Numbered from the stretch's first letter, positions 45,419 to 55,183 are shown. The stretch: DNA of 64,000 bases from an uncultured cyanobacterium (GCA_903917565.1 CAIXBB010000045.1:62001-126000), one strand, 5' to 3'. The notes: generated by a model from the sequence alone, not told the origin. Numbers and translations are program-made.

Positions 45419-46930
45419 ATGGCTGAAGGGACCATCTCTGGCGGCAAGTTCGCTGAAGACAGCGGCGAAGGGGCCTGGGAGGCCGTGATTGGCCTGGAAA
45501 CCCATGTGCAGCTGGGCACGGCGAGCAAGATCTTCACCGCCGCCTCCACCAGCTTCGGCGACGAGCCCAACACCCACATCGATCCGGTGGTGTGCGGTCT
45601 GCCCGGCACCCTGCCGGTGCTCAACCAGAAGGTGCTCGAGTACGCGGTGAAGGCGTCCCTGGCCCTCAACCTGAAGGTGGCCGAGCACAGCAAGTTCGAC
45701 CGCAAGCAGTACTTCTATCCCGACCTGCCCAAGAACTACCAGATCTCCCAGTACGACGAGCCGATCGCCGCAGACGGTTGGATCGAAGTGGAGGTGGCCG
45801 AGAAGGGCAAGGAGACTTACTTAAAGAAGGTGGGCATCGAGCGGCTGCACATGGAGGAGGACGCCGGCAAGCTCGTGCACGCCGGCAGCGACCGCCTGGC
45901 TGGCTCCACCCATTCCCTGGTGGACTACAACCGGGCCGGCGTGGCCCTGGCCGAGATCGTCAGCAAGCCGGACCTGCGCACGGGCCGGGAGGCGGCGGAG
46001 TACGCCTCCGAGATCCGCCGCATCATGCGCTACCTGGGCGTGAGTGACGGCAACATGCAGGAGGGCTCCCTTCGCTGCGACGTCAACATCTCCGTGCGGC
46101 GGGGCCCCGATGCCTGCTTCGGCACGAAGGTGGAGATCAAGAACATGAACTCCTTCTCGGCGATCCAGAAGGCCATCGATTTCGAGATCGCACGCCAGAT
46201 CAAGGCCTATGAAGCCGGTGAGCCGGTGGTGCAGGAAACTCGCCTCTGGGATGAGGGCAAGCAGCTCACCAAAAGCATGCGCAGCAAGGAGGGCGCCAGC
46301 GATTACCGCTACTTCCCCGATCCCGATCTGGGCCCCATCGAGGTGACGCCTGCTCAGAGGGAAAGCTGGCGGGCCGAGTTGCCCGAACTGCCGGCCGCCA
46401 AGCGGCACCGCTATGCCGAAAGCCTGGGCCTCTCGATCTACGACGCCCGGGTGCTCACCGACGAGCGCCCCATGGCCGAGTACTTCGAGGCGGCCGTGGC
46501 CGCCGGGGGAGATCCCAAGGCGGTGGCCAACTGGGTGACGGGTGACATCGCCGCCCATGTGAATGCCAACCGGCTGTCGATCACCGAGCTGCCCCTGGGG
46601 CCCGCCCAGCTCGCCGAGATGGTGCAGCTGATCGAGACGGGCAGCATCAGCGGCAAGATCGCCAAGGACCTGCTGCCCGAACTGCTTGAGAAGGGGGGAT
46701 CGGCCAGGGAGATCGTCGAATCCCGCGGCCTGGGCATGATCAGCGACCCGGCGGCGATCGCCACCATCGTGGCGGACCTGCTGGCGGCCCACCCGGAGGA
46801 GGTGGAGGCCTTCCGCGGCGGCAAGAACAAACTCCAGGGCTTCTTCGTTGGGCAGCTGATGAAGCGCACAGGCGGCCGCGCCGACCCCAAGCTGGCCAAC
46901 CGGATCCTGGCCGAGAAGCTCAAGGGCTGA
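45419..46930 (+). CDS. gatB: Aspartyl/glutamyl-tRNA amidotransferase subunit B
   Basis: A 503-residue GatB. It has the cradle domain with VIGLETHVQLGTASKIF, VNISVRRG and YRYFPDPDLGP, and the C-terminal YqeY-type helical domain ending in ANRILAEKLKG. It activates Glu-tRNA-Gln and Asp-tRNA-Asn for transamidation by GatA. The ATG at 45419 is followed by about 20 residues before the conserved start. The last 11 bases overlap the end of the convergent DUF900 gene. Confidence 0.97.
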   Translation: MAEGTISGGKFAEDSGEGAWEAVIGLETHVQLGTASKIFTAASTSFGDEPNTHIDPVVCGLPGTLPVLNQKVLEYAVKASLALNLKVAEHSKFDRKQYFYPDLPKNYQISQYDEPIAADGWIEVEVAEKGKETYLKKVGIERLHMEEDAGKLVHAGSDRLAGSTHSLVDYNRAGVALAEIVSKPDLRTGREAAEYASEIRRIMRYLGVSDGNMQEGSLRCDVNISVRRGPDACFGTKVEIKNMNSFSAIQKAIDFEIARQIKAYEAGEPVVQETRLWDEGKQLTKSMRSKEGASDYRYFPDPDLGPIEVTPAQRESWRAELPELPAAKRHRYAESLGLSIYDARVLTDERPMAEYFEAAVAAGGDPKAVANWVTGDIAAHVNANRLSITELPLGPAQLAEMVQLIETGSISGKIAKDLLPELLEKGGSAREIVESRGLGMISDPAAIATIVADLLAAHPEEVEAFRGGKNKLQGFFVGQLMKRTGGRADPKLANRILAEKLKG

Positions 46931-48119
46931 AGGTTCCGCCGGAGGTCTTCGATTCGACCGGCTTGTCCAACAGAAGTCCGGCGATCTCCCGGATGATCTG
47001 CGGTGCGTCGAAGTAGTCGCCGTGGTCGATGGGGCGGTTGGTGAGCAGTGTGGCGTTGTGGCCCGTCATGTTGGGTGGCGCCAGTGAGGGCAGCGGATTG
47101 AGCCCGAGGCTGCTCTCCCAGCGTCTCTGCAGATCCGTTCCCGTGAGTCGCTCCTTGAGTTTGCTGAGTGGCTCGCGGAGGGCCTCCTTCTCGAGCACCG
47201 AGGCCTTCAGGGCGTTGTCGTGGCGGGAGTAAAACAGATGGGTGTGGCCCACCAGATGCTTCAATCCGCCATAAAAGGGACCGTTGTACTCGAGCTGTCC
47301 GTTGGCTGCCAACCGCCCATCCTGCACCTCCACCTTGCCGCACTGAGTGACTTCCCGACGCTCCACATCCGGCGCCAGCATGATGTAGAGATCGAGGAAG
47401 GAATCATCCGGTTCCTGAATCAGATTACCGTTGGCATCATCGCGACGGCGCTCCAGCCGTTTCTTCAGTGCTGCGCCCCTGGGATCCTGGTCGTAGGCCT
47501 GGGCGGGCCAGTGAAGTCTGTTGACAAGGTCGGACAGCATCGTGCAGGTCAGGTAGTTGCCCATGCTGTGGGCGATCACGCTGACTTTTGTCGATGGGTT
47601 CTTGGTGCGGATCAGGCCGATCAGGTTGGCCAGCGCTGCTGTGGACTGGGTGGCTTCGTTGCGATCTGACTGATAGGCCACCACGCTGCCGTCGGAGGGC
47701 CAGGAGAAACCGATGAAGACGATCTTTTCCTGCCCGGCCGCCATGTTGAACTCTTCAGGAGTCATCACCAACAGCGCACCCGCGCGCGCTATTTCCTGTT
47801 GCACCGCCTCTGCTAACAGCGAAAACGAGGTGATGGCGCCGTGCAGAGGCACGTTGAACCCGTGGATGCCGATCACCACCTGGCGGATGCTCGCATCGGC
47901 CAGCATCACGGCGAGCACCTCCTGCTTGGAGTCCTGGACGACGGCCTCCAGAGGAATGAAGGTGGGATCGGTGGTGCCCAGGTACTGAGCCATGCAGCGG
48001 TCGGTGTCGACCCAGTGGTAGCCACCCTCCTGAAGCTTGATGCGCTCGTTCGCTTGGAAACGATTCCCGAGTCGTTCGCGATCGCGGTTGGTGGCGAAGT
48101 AACGAATTGTCCGGGACAT
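46920..48119 (-). CDS. DUF900-type alpha/beta hydrolase
   Basis: A 399-residue cytosolic alpha/beta hydrolase. The oxyanion-hole region is VVIGIHGFNVPL (about 82-93), the nucleophile elbow is IAHSMGN (Ser about 178), and a catalytic Asp/His pair is expected further on (LLTNRPIDHGDYFD). The family is sometimes called a lipase or esterase, but substrates are unknown. It has no signal peptide. The C-terminal tail is poorly conserved. It converges with gatB, overlapping by 11 bases, and is followed by coaE after a 234-base gap with no obvious gene. Confidence 0.75.
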   Translation of the reverse strand: MSRTIRYFATNRDRERLGNRFQANERIKLQEGGYHWVDTDRCMAQYLGTTDPTFIPLEAVVQDSKQEVLAVMLADASIRQVVIGIHGFNVPLHGAITSFSLLAEAVQQEIARAGALLVMTPEEFNMAAGQEKIVFIGFSWPSDGSVVAYQSDRNEATQSTAALANLIGLIRTKNPSTKVSVIAHSMGNYLTCTMLSDLVNRLHWPAQAYDQDPRGAALKKRLERRRDDANGNLIQEPDDSFLDLYIMLAPDVERREVTQCGKVEVQDGRLAANGQLEYNGPFYGGLKHLVGHTHLFYSRHDNALKASVLEKEALREPLSKLKERLTGTDLQRRWESSLGLNPLPSLAPPNMTGHNATLLTNRPIDHGDYFDAPQIIREIAGLLLDKPVESKTSGGTFSP

Positions 48120-48353
48120 TGTTCCTGTCTCGATAGGGCGTCAGTGTCCGATGATCTCGATGGCTCGCGATTACCCTTTGGTGGCATCCTTGAAAATCTT
48201 TACGGAGGGGCCTGGCCTCAATGACCATCCTTGAGGTGATCGAAGCTTTGGGGATCTGTGAAGATTGCCTGCTTTGATGCATGTTCGAGGATGTGAAAGC
48301 ATCCGTCATGCGCAGCAAGTCTTGGTGTTTCGCTGATGCGGGGCCTTTCGCGT

Positions 48354-49004
48354 CTATCTGCTTCTCCTGGCCCGCTCTGACGGGAGCAGATCGTTCAGTT
48401 GAAGCAGAAGGTGGCTGGTGCTGCAGGAATTGTCGATCACCACATCGGCTCTGGCACGTTTGCGGGCCATGGGCCACTGGGCGGCGATCCGGGCCCGGGC
48501 TTCCGTCTCCGCCAGCCCGTCCCGAGCCTGCAGCCGCCGCAGCTGTTCGGCTGCGCCGCAGTCCACCAGCCACACCTCGCTGCACAGTCCCTCCAGCCCC
48601 GCCTCGAACAGCAGGGGGATCATCAGCACCACCACCGGCGCCGCAGCCAGGGCGGCCAGATCGGCGGCGAAGCGGGCCCGCACCAGCGGGTGCACCAGCC
48701 CCTCCAGCCAGACCCGTTCGGCCGCATCGGCGAACACGATCCGTCCGAGGGCGGCCCGATCCAGCGTTGGGCCTGGATCGCCTGCCACCCGGGGTCCATC
48801 CCGCTGCGCCCGCACCCGCTCGCCATAGCGCGCCAATACGGCCTTCGCACCGGTGCTGCCCGGCGCGAGGGCCTCACGGGCAAAGCGGTCCGCGTCCAGC
48901 ACCGGCAGCCGGAACCGCTCCTCCAGCAGCGCGGCCACCGTGCTCTTGCCGGTGGCGATGCCACCGGTGAGGCCGATGCGTCGCTGGTGCAGGGTCAGGG
49001 GCAT
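48354..49004 (-). CDS. coaE: Dephospho-CoA kinase
   Basis: A 216-residue P-loop kinase for the last step of CoA synthesis. Walker A is GLTGGIATGKST, and LPVLDADRFAREAL and the lid LQARDGLAETEARARIAAQ are characteristic. The ATG at 49004 (MPLTLHQRR) is chosen because the preceding residues look non-coding. It is divergent from the broken polyferredoxin gene. Closeness of gatB, coaE and argJ is usual in picocyanobacteria. Confidence 0.93.
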   Translation of the reverse strand: MPLTLHQRRIGLTGGIATGKSTVAALLEERFRLPVLDADRFAREALAPGSTGAKAVLARYGERVRAQRDGPRVAGDPGPTLDRAALGRIVFADAAERVWLEGLVHPLVRARFAADLAALAAAPVVVLMIPLLFEAGLEGLCSEVWLVDCGAAEQLRRLQARDGLAETEARARIAAQWPMARKRARADVVIDNSCSTSHLLLQLNDLLPSERARRSR

Positions 49005-49099
49005 GGGGTTGCTGTGGTGCACTCTGGGGCCTGGCCTCCGCCAATGGACGCCCTCCCGGGCTGCATCACAAGCGTCCGCAGCAGGACGCTGCAAGGATT

Positions 49100-50067
49100 G
49101 TGCAACGTTTCAGCGCCTGGTCCGAGCGTCAGGCCCATCGCGCCTGCTGGCTGTTGCTGCTTGGCTGGCTCGTGTTGATCGTCAGCCTGCTGATTCCGAA
49201 CGTCGACCCCTGGCCTTCGTGTCCCAGGTGTTCCGGGCCCTGCACTGGCAACGCACCGTGCCGGGCCGCGGCGGACGACGGGAGGTGGCGAAGATCGAGG
49301 TCGGCTCTTGGCTGGGCCAGCACCACGTCCAGTTGCAGTGGTGGGCTGGGCCTATGGCGGCAGGGGCTGGTGCCAGTTCTTCTGCCCGATGGCGCCGGTC
49401 CAGACCATCATCACGGGGCCCCGCAGCCTGCTGGGAAGCCCGGCCCACCTCGACACCACGTCCAGGATCACCCAGTGGATGTGTCGCACCGTGGGCGAGA
49501 ACGGCAAGTTGCAGAGTGCCTGCGTGGCCTGCCAGGCCCCCTGCATCGCTATCGATTCCGAACGGGCCTACGTGGCAGACCTTCACCGGCAAGCGGAGTC
49601 TTACCTGGGCCTGGCATGTGGGCCTACGACGCCCGCTCACAGGAGGAGATCCGGCTACCCCTCGACCTGGGCGGCTGGCTCAGCGGGGGGCCACGGCTGG
49701 TCAGCCTACCGGCCCTGCTGGTGCTGGCTGGTGTCGTCTCGGTGAGTTGTTCGGGTGGCTGGAGCGCTGGTTTGCGGCCAGGCTGCAGCCCGTGCTGGCC
49801 ACGTTCCTGGCCGTGAACATCTTCTTCTGGTTCGCCGATCCTTCCCTGGGCATCGCCGGGGGCAAGGGGAGGCAGCTGATCCGCTCGCTGGTGCTGATCG
49901 CCAGCGGCATGTGGCTGTACCGCGGCTGGTTTCGCGACAGGACCACCTACACCCGCGAAAGCACCAGCGCCAGCCTGCGCAAACAGCTCGAAAAACCGCT
50001 GCCCCAGCTAGCCCTGCGTCTTGAGCACCTCTACGAACGGGTCGGGTCCGGTGCCCCTTCAGGATGA
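49100..50067 (+). pseudogene. Membrane polyferredoxin (4Fe-4S) gene with several frameshifts
   Basis: Three frames together encode one protein: an N-terminal membrane segment (RACWLLLLGWLVLIVSLLIP), a cysteine-rich iron-sulfur region (GGRGWCQFFCPMAPVQTI; MCRTVGENGKLQSACVACQ with further Cys) and a membrane-anchored C-terminus (LATFLAVNIFFWFADPS; WLYRGWFRDRTTYTRES). The Cys arrangement is as in NapH/CcoG-like polyferredoxins and similar picocyanobacterial proteins. At least three frame changes and a probable internal deletion after QTFTGKRSLTWAW make it non-functional. The last fragment ends at 50067 and overlaps the argJ start. Confidence 0.72.
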
Positions 50068-51326
50068 GTGCAGCCTGCATTGGTTCCATGGTGAGCGTCC
50101 CTGGCCACTGGCATCCCCTTGATGGCGGCATCACCGCCCCGGCAGGTTTTCTGGCGTCAGGCCTCACGGCGGGCCTGAAGCCCTCCGGCAAGCCCGATCT
50201 GTGCCTGTTGCTGGCGCCGGAGGGGGCCACCTGCGCCGGCAGCTTCACCACCAACCGGGTGCGGGCCGCCTGTGTGGACCTCTGCGCGGAGCGGCTGGCC
50301 GCCACAGGCGGCAGGGCCAGGGCCGTGCTCACCAACTCCGGCCAGGCCAACGCCTGCACGGGCGAGCGGGGCTTGATCGACAGCCTGCGGGCCACCGCCG
50401 CCCTGGCCGACCGTCTGGGCCTGCCCGAGGAGCAGTTGCTGATCTGCTCCACCGGGGTGATCGGTGTGCCCATCCCGATGCAGCCACTGCTGGCCGCGAT
50501 GCAACCGCTGGTAGCGGGACTTTCCCCGGAGGGCGGCGCTGCAGCGGCCGCGGCGATCCTCACCACCGATCTGGTCGACAAGCAGATCGCCCTGGAGGCC
50601 GACCTGGGGGGCAGGGTGGTGCGCATCGGCGGCATGGCCAAGGGGTCAGGGATGATTCACCCCGCGATGGCCACCCTGCTGGCCTACCTCAGCTGCGATG
50701 CCGGCGTACCCGCCCCCGTCTGGCAGGCCATGGTGCAGCGGGCGGTGGAGCGCTCCTTCAATGCGATCACCGTCGACGGGGACACCAGCACCAACGACAG
50801 CTTTCTGGCCTTTGCGGCCGGAGAGCCCCTGGCGCAGGAGCACCATGCGGCCCTGGAGGCTGGCCTGACGGCGGTGGCCCAGCACCTGGCCAGGGCCGTG
50901 GCCCGCGACGGCGAGGGCGCCACCTGCCTGATCGAGGTGCGGGTGGCGGGCACCGCCGACGACCAGGCAGCCCGCCGCATCGCCCGCACGGTGTGCGGCT
51001 CCTCGCTGGTGAAGACGGCCATTCATGGCCGTGATCCCAACTGGGGCCGCATCGTGGCTGCCGCCGGCCGGGCCGGGGTGGAATTCGATCCGCAGGCCGT
51101 GGCTCTCTGGCTGGGGGAACACCAGCTGATGGCGGAGGGTCAGCCCCTGGGCTTCGATCGTCCGGCGGCCTCCACCTACATGCGTTCGCGGGCCACAGGC
51201 GCCTACCTCCGCGACGACACGATTGAGATCCGCCTGCGGGTCGGGGAGGGGGCCGGCAGCGGCACCGCCTGGGGTTGCGACCTCTCCGATCAGTACGTGC
51301 GCATCAACGCCGATTACACCACCTGA
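50064..51326 (+). CDS. argJ: Bifunctional ornithine acetyltransferase/N-acetylglutamate synthase
   Basis: A 420-residue ArgJ that recycles the acetyl group in arginine synthesis. The autocleavage site, where Thr becomes the nucleophile, is in KGSGMIHPAMATLLAYLSC (about 194-212). GDTSTNDSFLAFA and HGRDPNWGRIVAAAGRAG are also conserved. The start ATG at 50064 overlaps the stop of the upstream pseudogene (ATGA); MVSVPGHW at 50091 is an alternative. Its normal length shows that the gene is intact despite the broken neighbour. A ten-base palindrome GCGCTAGCGC follows its stop. Confidence 0.96.
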   Translation: MSAACIGSMVSVPGHWHPLDGGITAPAGFLASGLTAGLKPSGKPDLCLLLAPEGATCAGSFTTNRVRAACVDLCAERLAATGGRARAVLTNSGQANACTGERGLIDSLRATAALADRLGLPEEQLLICSTGVIGVPIPMQPLLAAMQPLVAGLSPEGGAAAAAAILTTDLVDKQIALEADLGGRVVRIGGMAKGSGMIHPAMATLLAYLSCDAGVPAPVWQAMVQRAVERSFNAITVDGDTSTNDSFLAFAAGEPLAQEHHAALEAGLTAVAQHLARAVARDGEGATCLIEVRVAGTADDQAARRIARTVCGSSLVKTAIHGRDPNWGRIVAAAGRAGVEFDPQAVALWLGEHQLMAEGQPLGFDRPAASTYMRSRATGAYLRDDTIEIRLRVGEGAGSGTAWGCDLSDQYVRINADYTT

Positions 51327-51439
51327 GCGCGCTAGCGCCTGCGGCCCAATGCCCCCCTACCCCCCGCCGTGCTGGTGCAGTATCTCCGCAGTGCAGTGGG
51401 CCAGACTCTGTTGAACAACGTGGTGGGACGACACACCTA

Positions 51440-51610
51440 GTGAATTCCGCCCTCTCCCCCAGCGATCAGCAGATCCTCACGGCTCTCCAGCAGGCCGTGG
51501 CCGCCGAGCTCGAGCGCAAGCGCCATCTTGGCCATTACGTGGTGACCTGGCAGGACGGCAAGGCCCTGCTGCAGGGGCCTGATGCTCCTCAGCCCCCTGC
51601 CGCTGCTTGA
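51440..51610 (+). CDS. Small conserved hypothetical protein
   Basis: A 56-residue protein starting at GTG 51440. Its core AVAAELERKRHLGHYVVTW with QDGKALLQGPDAP is of the type seen as an unannotated small gene in picocyanobacteria. It is predicted soluble: an N-terminal helix, then a beta hairpin. No function is known. The 180 bases that follow, up to the antitoxin gene, hold no gene I can support, although an open stretch (ISEVEQLHHKDYQ) is visible. Confidence 0.55.
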   Translation: MNSALSPSDQQILTALQQAVAAELERKRHLGHYVVTWQDGKALLQGPDAPQPPAAA

Positions 51611-51791
51611 GCACGCCCTTGGAGGCACGAATCTCGGAGGTGGAGCAGTTGCACCACAAGGACTACCAGCAGGGAGCCACCCCGGTCGCGCCCCATCGTC
51701 ACTGCGGCAGCCCCTGTGGCCTTCGCGGATCCCGTTGGTGCGCCGTCCACCCTGGCTGGATAAACTAGATCGCGAACCAGATCATGGCTCC

Positions 51792-52034
51792 ATGGACGCC
51801 AGTATCGGGGCCTTCGAGGCCAAGGCCCAGCTCTCCCGGCTGCTGAGGGCCGTGGAGAACGGTGAGCGCTTCACCATCACCGTGCGGGGAAAACCCGTGG
51901 CGGATCTGGTGCCCCACCGCAGCGGCACCGGCCAGGGCGTGGATGCGGCTGTTGCGGCTCTGCGGTCGTTCCCGCGGATTCGTGGTGTCAGCGATGCCGA
52001 TGTCGCCAGCTTCGTGAGCGAGGGGCGACGGTGA
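51792..52034 (+). CDS. Antitoxin of the Phd/YefM family
   Basis: An 80-residue protein with the family N-terminus MDASIGAFEAKAQLSRLL and the segment GERFTITVRGKPVADLVP, a DNA-binding homodimer fold. The C-terminal tail (ALRSFPRIRGVSDADVASF) would wrap the toxin. The toxin gene begins within its last codons (4-base overlap). Such antitoxins repress their own promoter and neutralise the partner ribonuclease. Confidence 0.88.
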   Translation: MDASIGAFEAKAQLSRLLRAVENGERFTITVRGKPVADLVPHRSGTGQGVDAAVAALRSFPRIRGVSDADVASFVSEGRR

Positions 52035-52471
52035 GCGGGGCGCCCCTGACCCTGGTGATCGATGCGTCGATGGCCCTGGCCTGGGTGTTCGAGCGGCAGC
52101 AGCCCAACGAGGTGGAACGGGCTAGTCGCCTGCTCGACGCCTGCGGGGACGTCCCCTGGTGGGTTCCGGGTCTCTGGCATCTGGAGGTCGCCAATGCTCT
52201 GCTGGTGGCGGAACGGCGATCTGTGCTGCCCCAGGCCAACAGCGATCTCTTCCTGGCCAGGCTGTACAGCCTGCCGTTCCACACCGACGCCGGGCCGCCG
52301 CAGGACCGCGGGGCCCGCCAGCTGGCCCTGGCCCGTACCCATGGGCTCTCCAGTTACGACGCCAGCTACCTGGAACTGGCCCAACGCCTGGAAGGCAGCC
52401 TCGCCAGTCTCGATCGCCAGCTGAACCGCGCCGCCGCCGCGATCGGCGTTCCCCTTTTCGCAGGCGCCTGA
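52031..52471 (+). CDS. vapC: PIN-domain ribonuclease toxin, VapC type
   Basis: A 146-residue PIN domain. Conserved acidic residues are in LVIDASMALAW (Asp about 10), WHLEVANAL (Glu about 51), SSYDASYLELA (Asp about 113) and ASLDRQLNRAA (Asp about 131). These bind Mg2+/Mn2+ for RNA cleavage. The GTG start overlaps the antitoxin stop by four bases. Together the pair forms a complete toxin-antitoxin module. Confidence 0.88.
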   Translation: MSGAPLTLVIDASMALAWVFERQQPNEVERASRLLDACGDVPWWVPGLWHLEVANALLVAERRSVLPQANSDLFLARLYSLPFHTDAGPPQDRGARQLALARTHGLSSYDASYLELAQRLEGSLASLDRQLNRAAAAIGVPLFAGA

Positions 52472-52534
52472 GCGGCCCCACGCAGCGGGCCCATCGGCCG
52501 GCTCCAGCTGGTGCATTGGCCGCGCCTGGGCAAG

Positions 52535-53116
52535 ATGGCAGCGAATGCGCTGACGTCGATGGTCACGGCCAGGCCCTCTTCACCTCCCAGCGGACCCCGT
52601 CCTCCCGCCGGATCCCGCCCCGGCTGGGACTGGCGGGTGTGGTGGATCGTGGGGCTCTGCTTCGGGCTCGGCTACGGCGCCAGTCTCCGCCTTCTGAGCC
52701 TCGGTGGTGAGGAGGAGCGGGGTGCCAGCCAACGCTTCGATGTCCAGCCCGCCCCCGGCACGACGCTGGAATCCCTCCGCCAGCGCTTCGGTGGCGAAGC
52801 CCGGGACATCCGTGGTGACCTGGACCAGATCGAGCTGGAGCAGCAGCAGAAACAGGAGGAGGCCGACCTCAAGGAGCGACGCCGGGCGATGGAGGAGCGG
52901 GAGGCGCAGGAACGGCAGCGGCTGCTCGAGCGGACCGGGGATCCGCTCCAGAGCGACCAGCCGCCAGCAGCTGGGGCCCCTGATGCCGAGCTCCCGTCGG
53001 CCCCCGCCCTGCCGCCGCCACGGACGCCGCCCACCCGCGAGCGGGAGGCCGCTGGCCCAGCGCCGATCGCCCCGCCTCCCCTGAGCGCTCCACCGGCTCC
53101 CGGAAACCAACCCTGA
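52535..53116 (+). CDS. Hypothetical single-pass membrane protein with a charged coiled coil
   Basis: About 193 residues: a proline-rich N-terminus, a membrane helix (VWWIVGLCFGLGYGASL), a charged heptad-like segment (IELEQQQKQEEADLKERRR) and a proline-rich tail. No family recognised. Nearby starts (GTG 52511, ATG 52535, ATG 52559) cannot be told apart. It lies in the same direction as the next two genes with a 34-base gap. Confidence 0.6.
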   Translation: MAANALTSMVTARPSSPPSGPRPPAGSRPGWDWRVWWIVGLCFGLGYGASLRLLSLGGEEERGASQRFDVQPAPGTTLESLRQRFGGEARDIRGDLDQIELEQQQKQEEADLKERRRAMEEREAQERQRLLERTGDPLQSDQPPAAGAPDAELPSAPALPPPRTPPTREREAAGPAPIAPPPLSAPPAPGNQP

Positions 53117-53150
53117 TCTGCCACAGTTCGGTGATTCCTCTGGCCTTGTC

Positions 53151-53495
53151 ATGAGCGCGCCGCAGTCCCTTGCCATGGCGGCCATGAACCGCCTGGCCTC
53201 CCGCCTGGGCAGCGGCCTGGCCGATGCGGCGGCCACCCTGGCGGTGCTCGCCCAGGAGGCTCCCGCCCGGGTGCAGCAGGAACTCAGCCTGTTCTGGGAG
53301 GAGGTGGCCATGGAAGCCGAACGGATCGAGAACGACCGCAGCGCACCGGCGGCCCCCTCCCGGGGCAGCTCCGTCGACGACCCCCAGGAGCGGATTGATG
53401 CCCTGCGCCAGAAGGTGGCCGAACTCTCCAGGCGCCTCGATCAGGTTCCAGCCGCCGCCCCCGATGGTCCGCCGCGGCCTCCAGGGCAGGCCTGA
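53151..53495 (+). CDS. Hypothetical protein upstream of an ABC1 kinase
   Basis: A 114-residue predicted soluble, mostly helical protein with an amphipathic opening and a C-terminal heptad segment (ERIDALRQKVAELSRRLDQV). No family recognised, but this small helical protein next to an ABC1 kinase is of a picocyanobacterial type. The next gene starts in its stop codon (TGATG), implying translational coupling. Confidence 0.62.
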   Translation: MSAPQSLAMAAMNRLASRLGSGLADAAATLAVLAQEAPARVQQELSLFWEEVAMEAERIENDRSAPAAPSRGSSVDDPQERIDALRQKVAELSRRLDQVPAAAPDGPPRPPGQA

Positions 53496-55183
53496 TGGCG
53501 GCCGCCCCCACCCCCGGGTACCTGCTGTCCCGCCTATGGCGTCCCCTGCGGATCTGGAGGCTCGTGCTCCAGCTCCTGGCCGGTCTCTGGTGGGATGCCA
53601 GCCCCTGGACCTATCCAGGGGGGCGTACTCCCGAGCGCCAGGCCGCCCGCCAGCGCCGACGCGCCCACTGGCTCACGGCCCAGTTCCTTGAGCTTGGCTC
53701 CGCCTTCATCAAGCTGGGGCAGCTGCTCTCGGCCCGCCCTGATGTGCTCCCCGCCGATGTGGTGGAGGAGCTGGCCCATCTGCAGGACCGGGTGCCCGCG
53801 TTTCCCTTCCCTGTGGTGGAGTCCCTGCTGGAGCAGGAACTGGGGGAACGGCGGGCGGAGATCATCGATCTGGAGGTCGTCCCGCTGGGTTCGGCCAGCC
53901 TGGCCCAGGTGCATCGGGCCAGCCTGCGCAGCGGCCGGCAGGTGGTGTTCAAGGTGCAGCGGCCGGGGCTGGAGCGGCTGTTCCGGCTGGATCTGGAGGT
54001 GCTGCAGCAGGTGGCGGCGGTGGTTCAGCGCCATCCCCGCTGGGGTGCCGGCCGCGACTGGGTGGGCATCGCCAAGGAATGCCGGCGGGTGCTGCTGAGG
54101 GAGCTGGATTTCCGCCTGGAGGCAGAGCACGCCGCCCGTTTCCGGCAGCAGTTTCTCGATGATCCCGGCATCAGGGTTCCGGCGGTGATCTGGGAACTCA
54201 GCTCCCGTCGGGTGTTGTGCCTCGACTATGTCCCCGGCATCAAGATCAACGACCGGGAGGCCCTGGTCCGCGCCGGCATTGATCCGGCGGCGGTGGCGGA
54301 GAAGGGGGCCGCCAGCTACCTGCAGCAGCTGGTCCGTTTCGGCTTCTTCCACGCCGATCCACATCCGGGCAACCTGGCGGTCGCCGCCGACGGGTCGTTG
54401 ATCTACTACGACTTCGGCATGATGGGCCAGATCTCCGAACGGCTGCGCAGCCGGCTGGGGCGCATGGTGCGGGCCGCGGCGGCCCGGGATGCCTCGACCC
54501 TGGTGGAGGAGCTGCAGCAGGCGGGGGTGATCGCCCGGGGCATCGACCTCGGGCCGGTGCGGCGGCTGGTGCGGGTGATGCTCACCGAGGCCCTGACGCC
54601 ACCGTTCAGCACCAATGTGCTGGACAAGCTCTCGGGGGACCTCTACGAACTGGTGTACGGCCAGCCGTTCCGCCTGCCTCCGGAACTCATCTTCGTGCTG
54701 CGGGCCCTTTCCACCTTCGAAGGCGTGGGCCGCAGCCTGGATCCGGGCTTTAGCCTGATGGCCATCGCCCGCCCTTACCTGCTGCCCCTCATGACCGCCA
54801 GCGGTAACGGACCCAATGACTTGTTCAATGAGCTCTCCCGCCAGGCGGCGGAGGTTGGCAGCCGGGCCCTGGGGATTCCTCGGCGGCTGGAGGAGAGCCT
54901 CTCCCGCATCGAACAGGGGGACCTGCAGGTGCTGATCCGGGCCGGAGAAACCGATCGCGTGCTGCGGCGCCTGGCCCTTGCCCAGCAGAGCACCGGTCAG
55001 TCGATCCTGTTGGGAGGGCTGGTGGTGGCAGCAGCGCTGCTGGCGGCCAGCAGCCGCCCCGCCCTGGTGGCCGTGCCGCTGGTGCTGGGGCTGCCGGTGG
55101 GCCTCTCCTGGCTGAAGCTGCAGTCCAGGCTCAAGCGCGATGGGCGGCTGGATCAGCTGCCGGGCCAGCAGCCCGGCGCCTGA
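53495..55183 (+). CDS. ABC1/UbiB-family atypical kinase
   Basis: A 562-residue protein. Key ABC1 motifs are FIKLGQLLSARPD (KxGQ), the Ala-rich loop LGSASLAQVHRA, the Lys in VVFKVQRPGL, the catalytic-loop equivalent FHADPHPGN and YYDFGMMG. Two hydrophobic helices end the protein (about 500-540). In cyanobacteria and plastids such proteins regulate prenylquinone or lipid metabolism at membranes; the kinase or ATPase substrate is unknown. It is coupled to the small upstream gene. Confidence 0.92.
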   Translation: MAAAPTPGYLLSRLWRPLRIWRLVLQLLAGLWWDASPWTYPGGRTPERQAARQRRRAHWLTAQFLELGSAFIKLGQLLSARPDVLPADVVEELAHLQDRVPAFPFPVVESLLEQELGERRAEIIDLEVVPLGSASLAQVHRASLRSGRQVVFKVQRPGLERLFRLDLEVLQQVAAVVQRHPRWGAGRDWVGIAKECRRVLLRELDFRLEAEHAARFRQQFLDDPGIRVPAVIWELSSRRVLCLDYVPGIKINDREALVRAGIDPAAVAEKGAASYLQQLVRFGFFHADPHPGNLAVAADGSLIYYDFGMMGQISERLRSRLGRMVRAAAARDASTLVEELQQAGVIARGIDLGPVRRLVRVMLTEALTPPFSTNVLDKLSGDLYELVYGQPFRLPPELIFVLRALSTFEGVGRSLDPGFSLMAIARPYLLPLMTASGNGPNDLFNELSRQAAEVGSRALGIPRRLEESLSRIEQGDLQVLIRAGETDRVLRRLALAQQSTGQSILLGGLVVAAALLAASSRPALVAVPLVLGLPVGLSWLKLQSRLKRDGRLDQLPGQQPGA

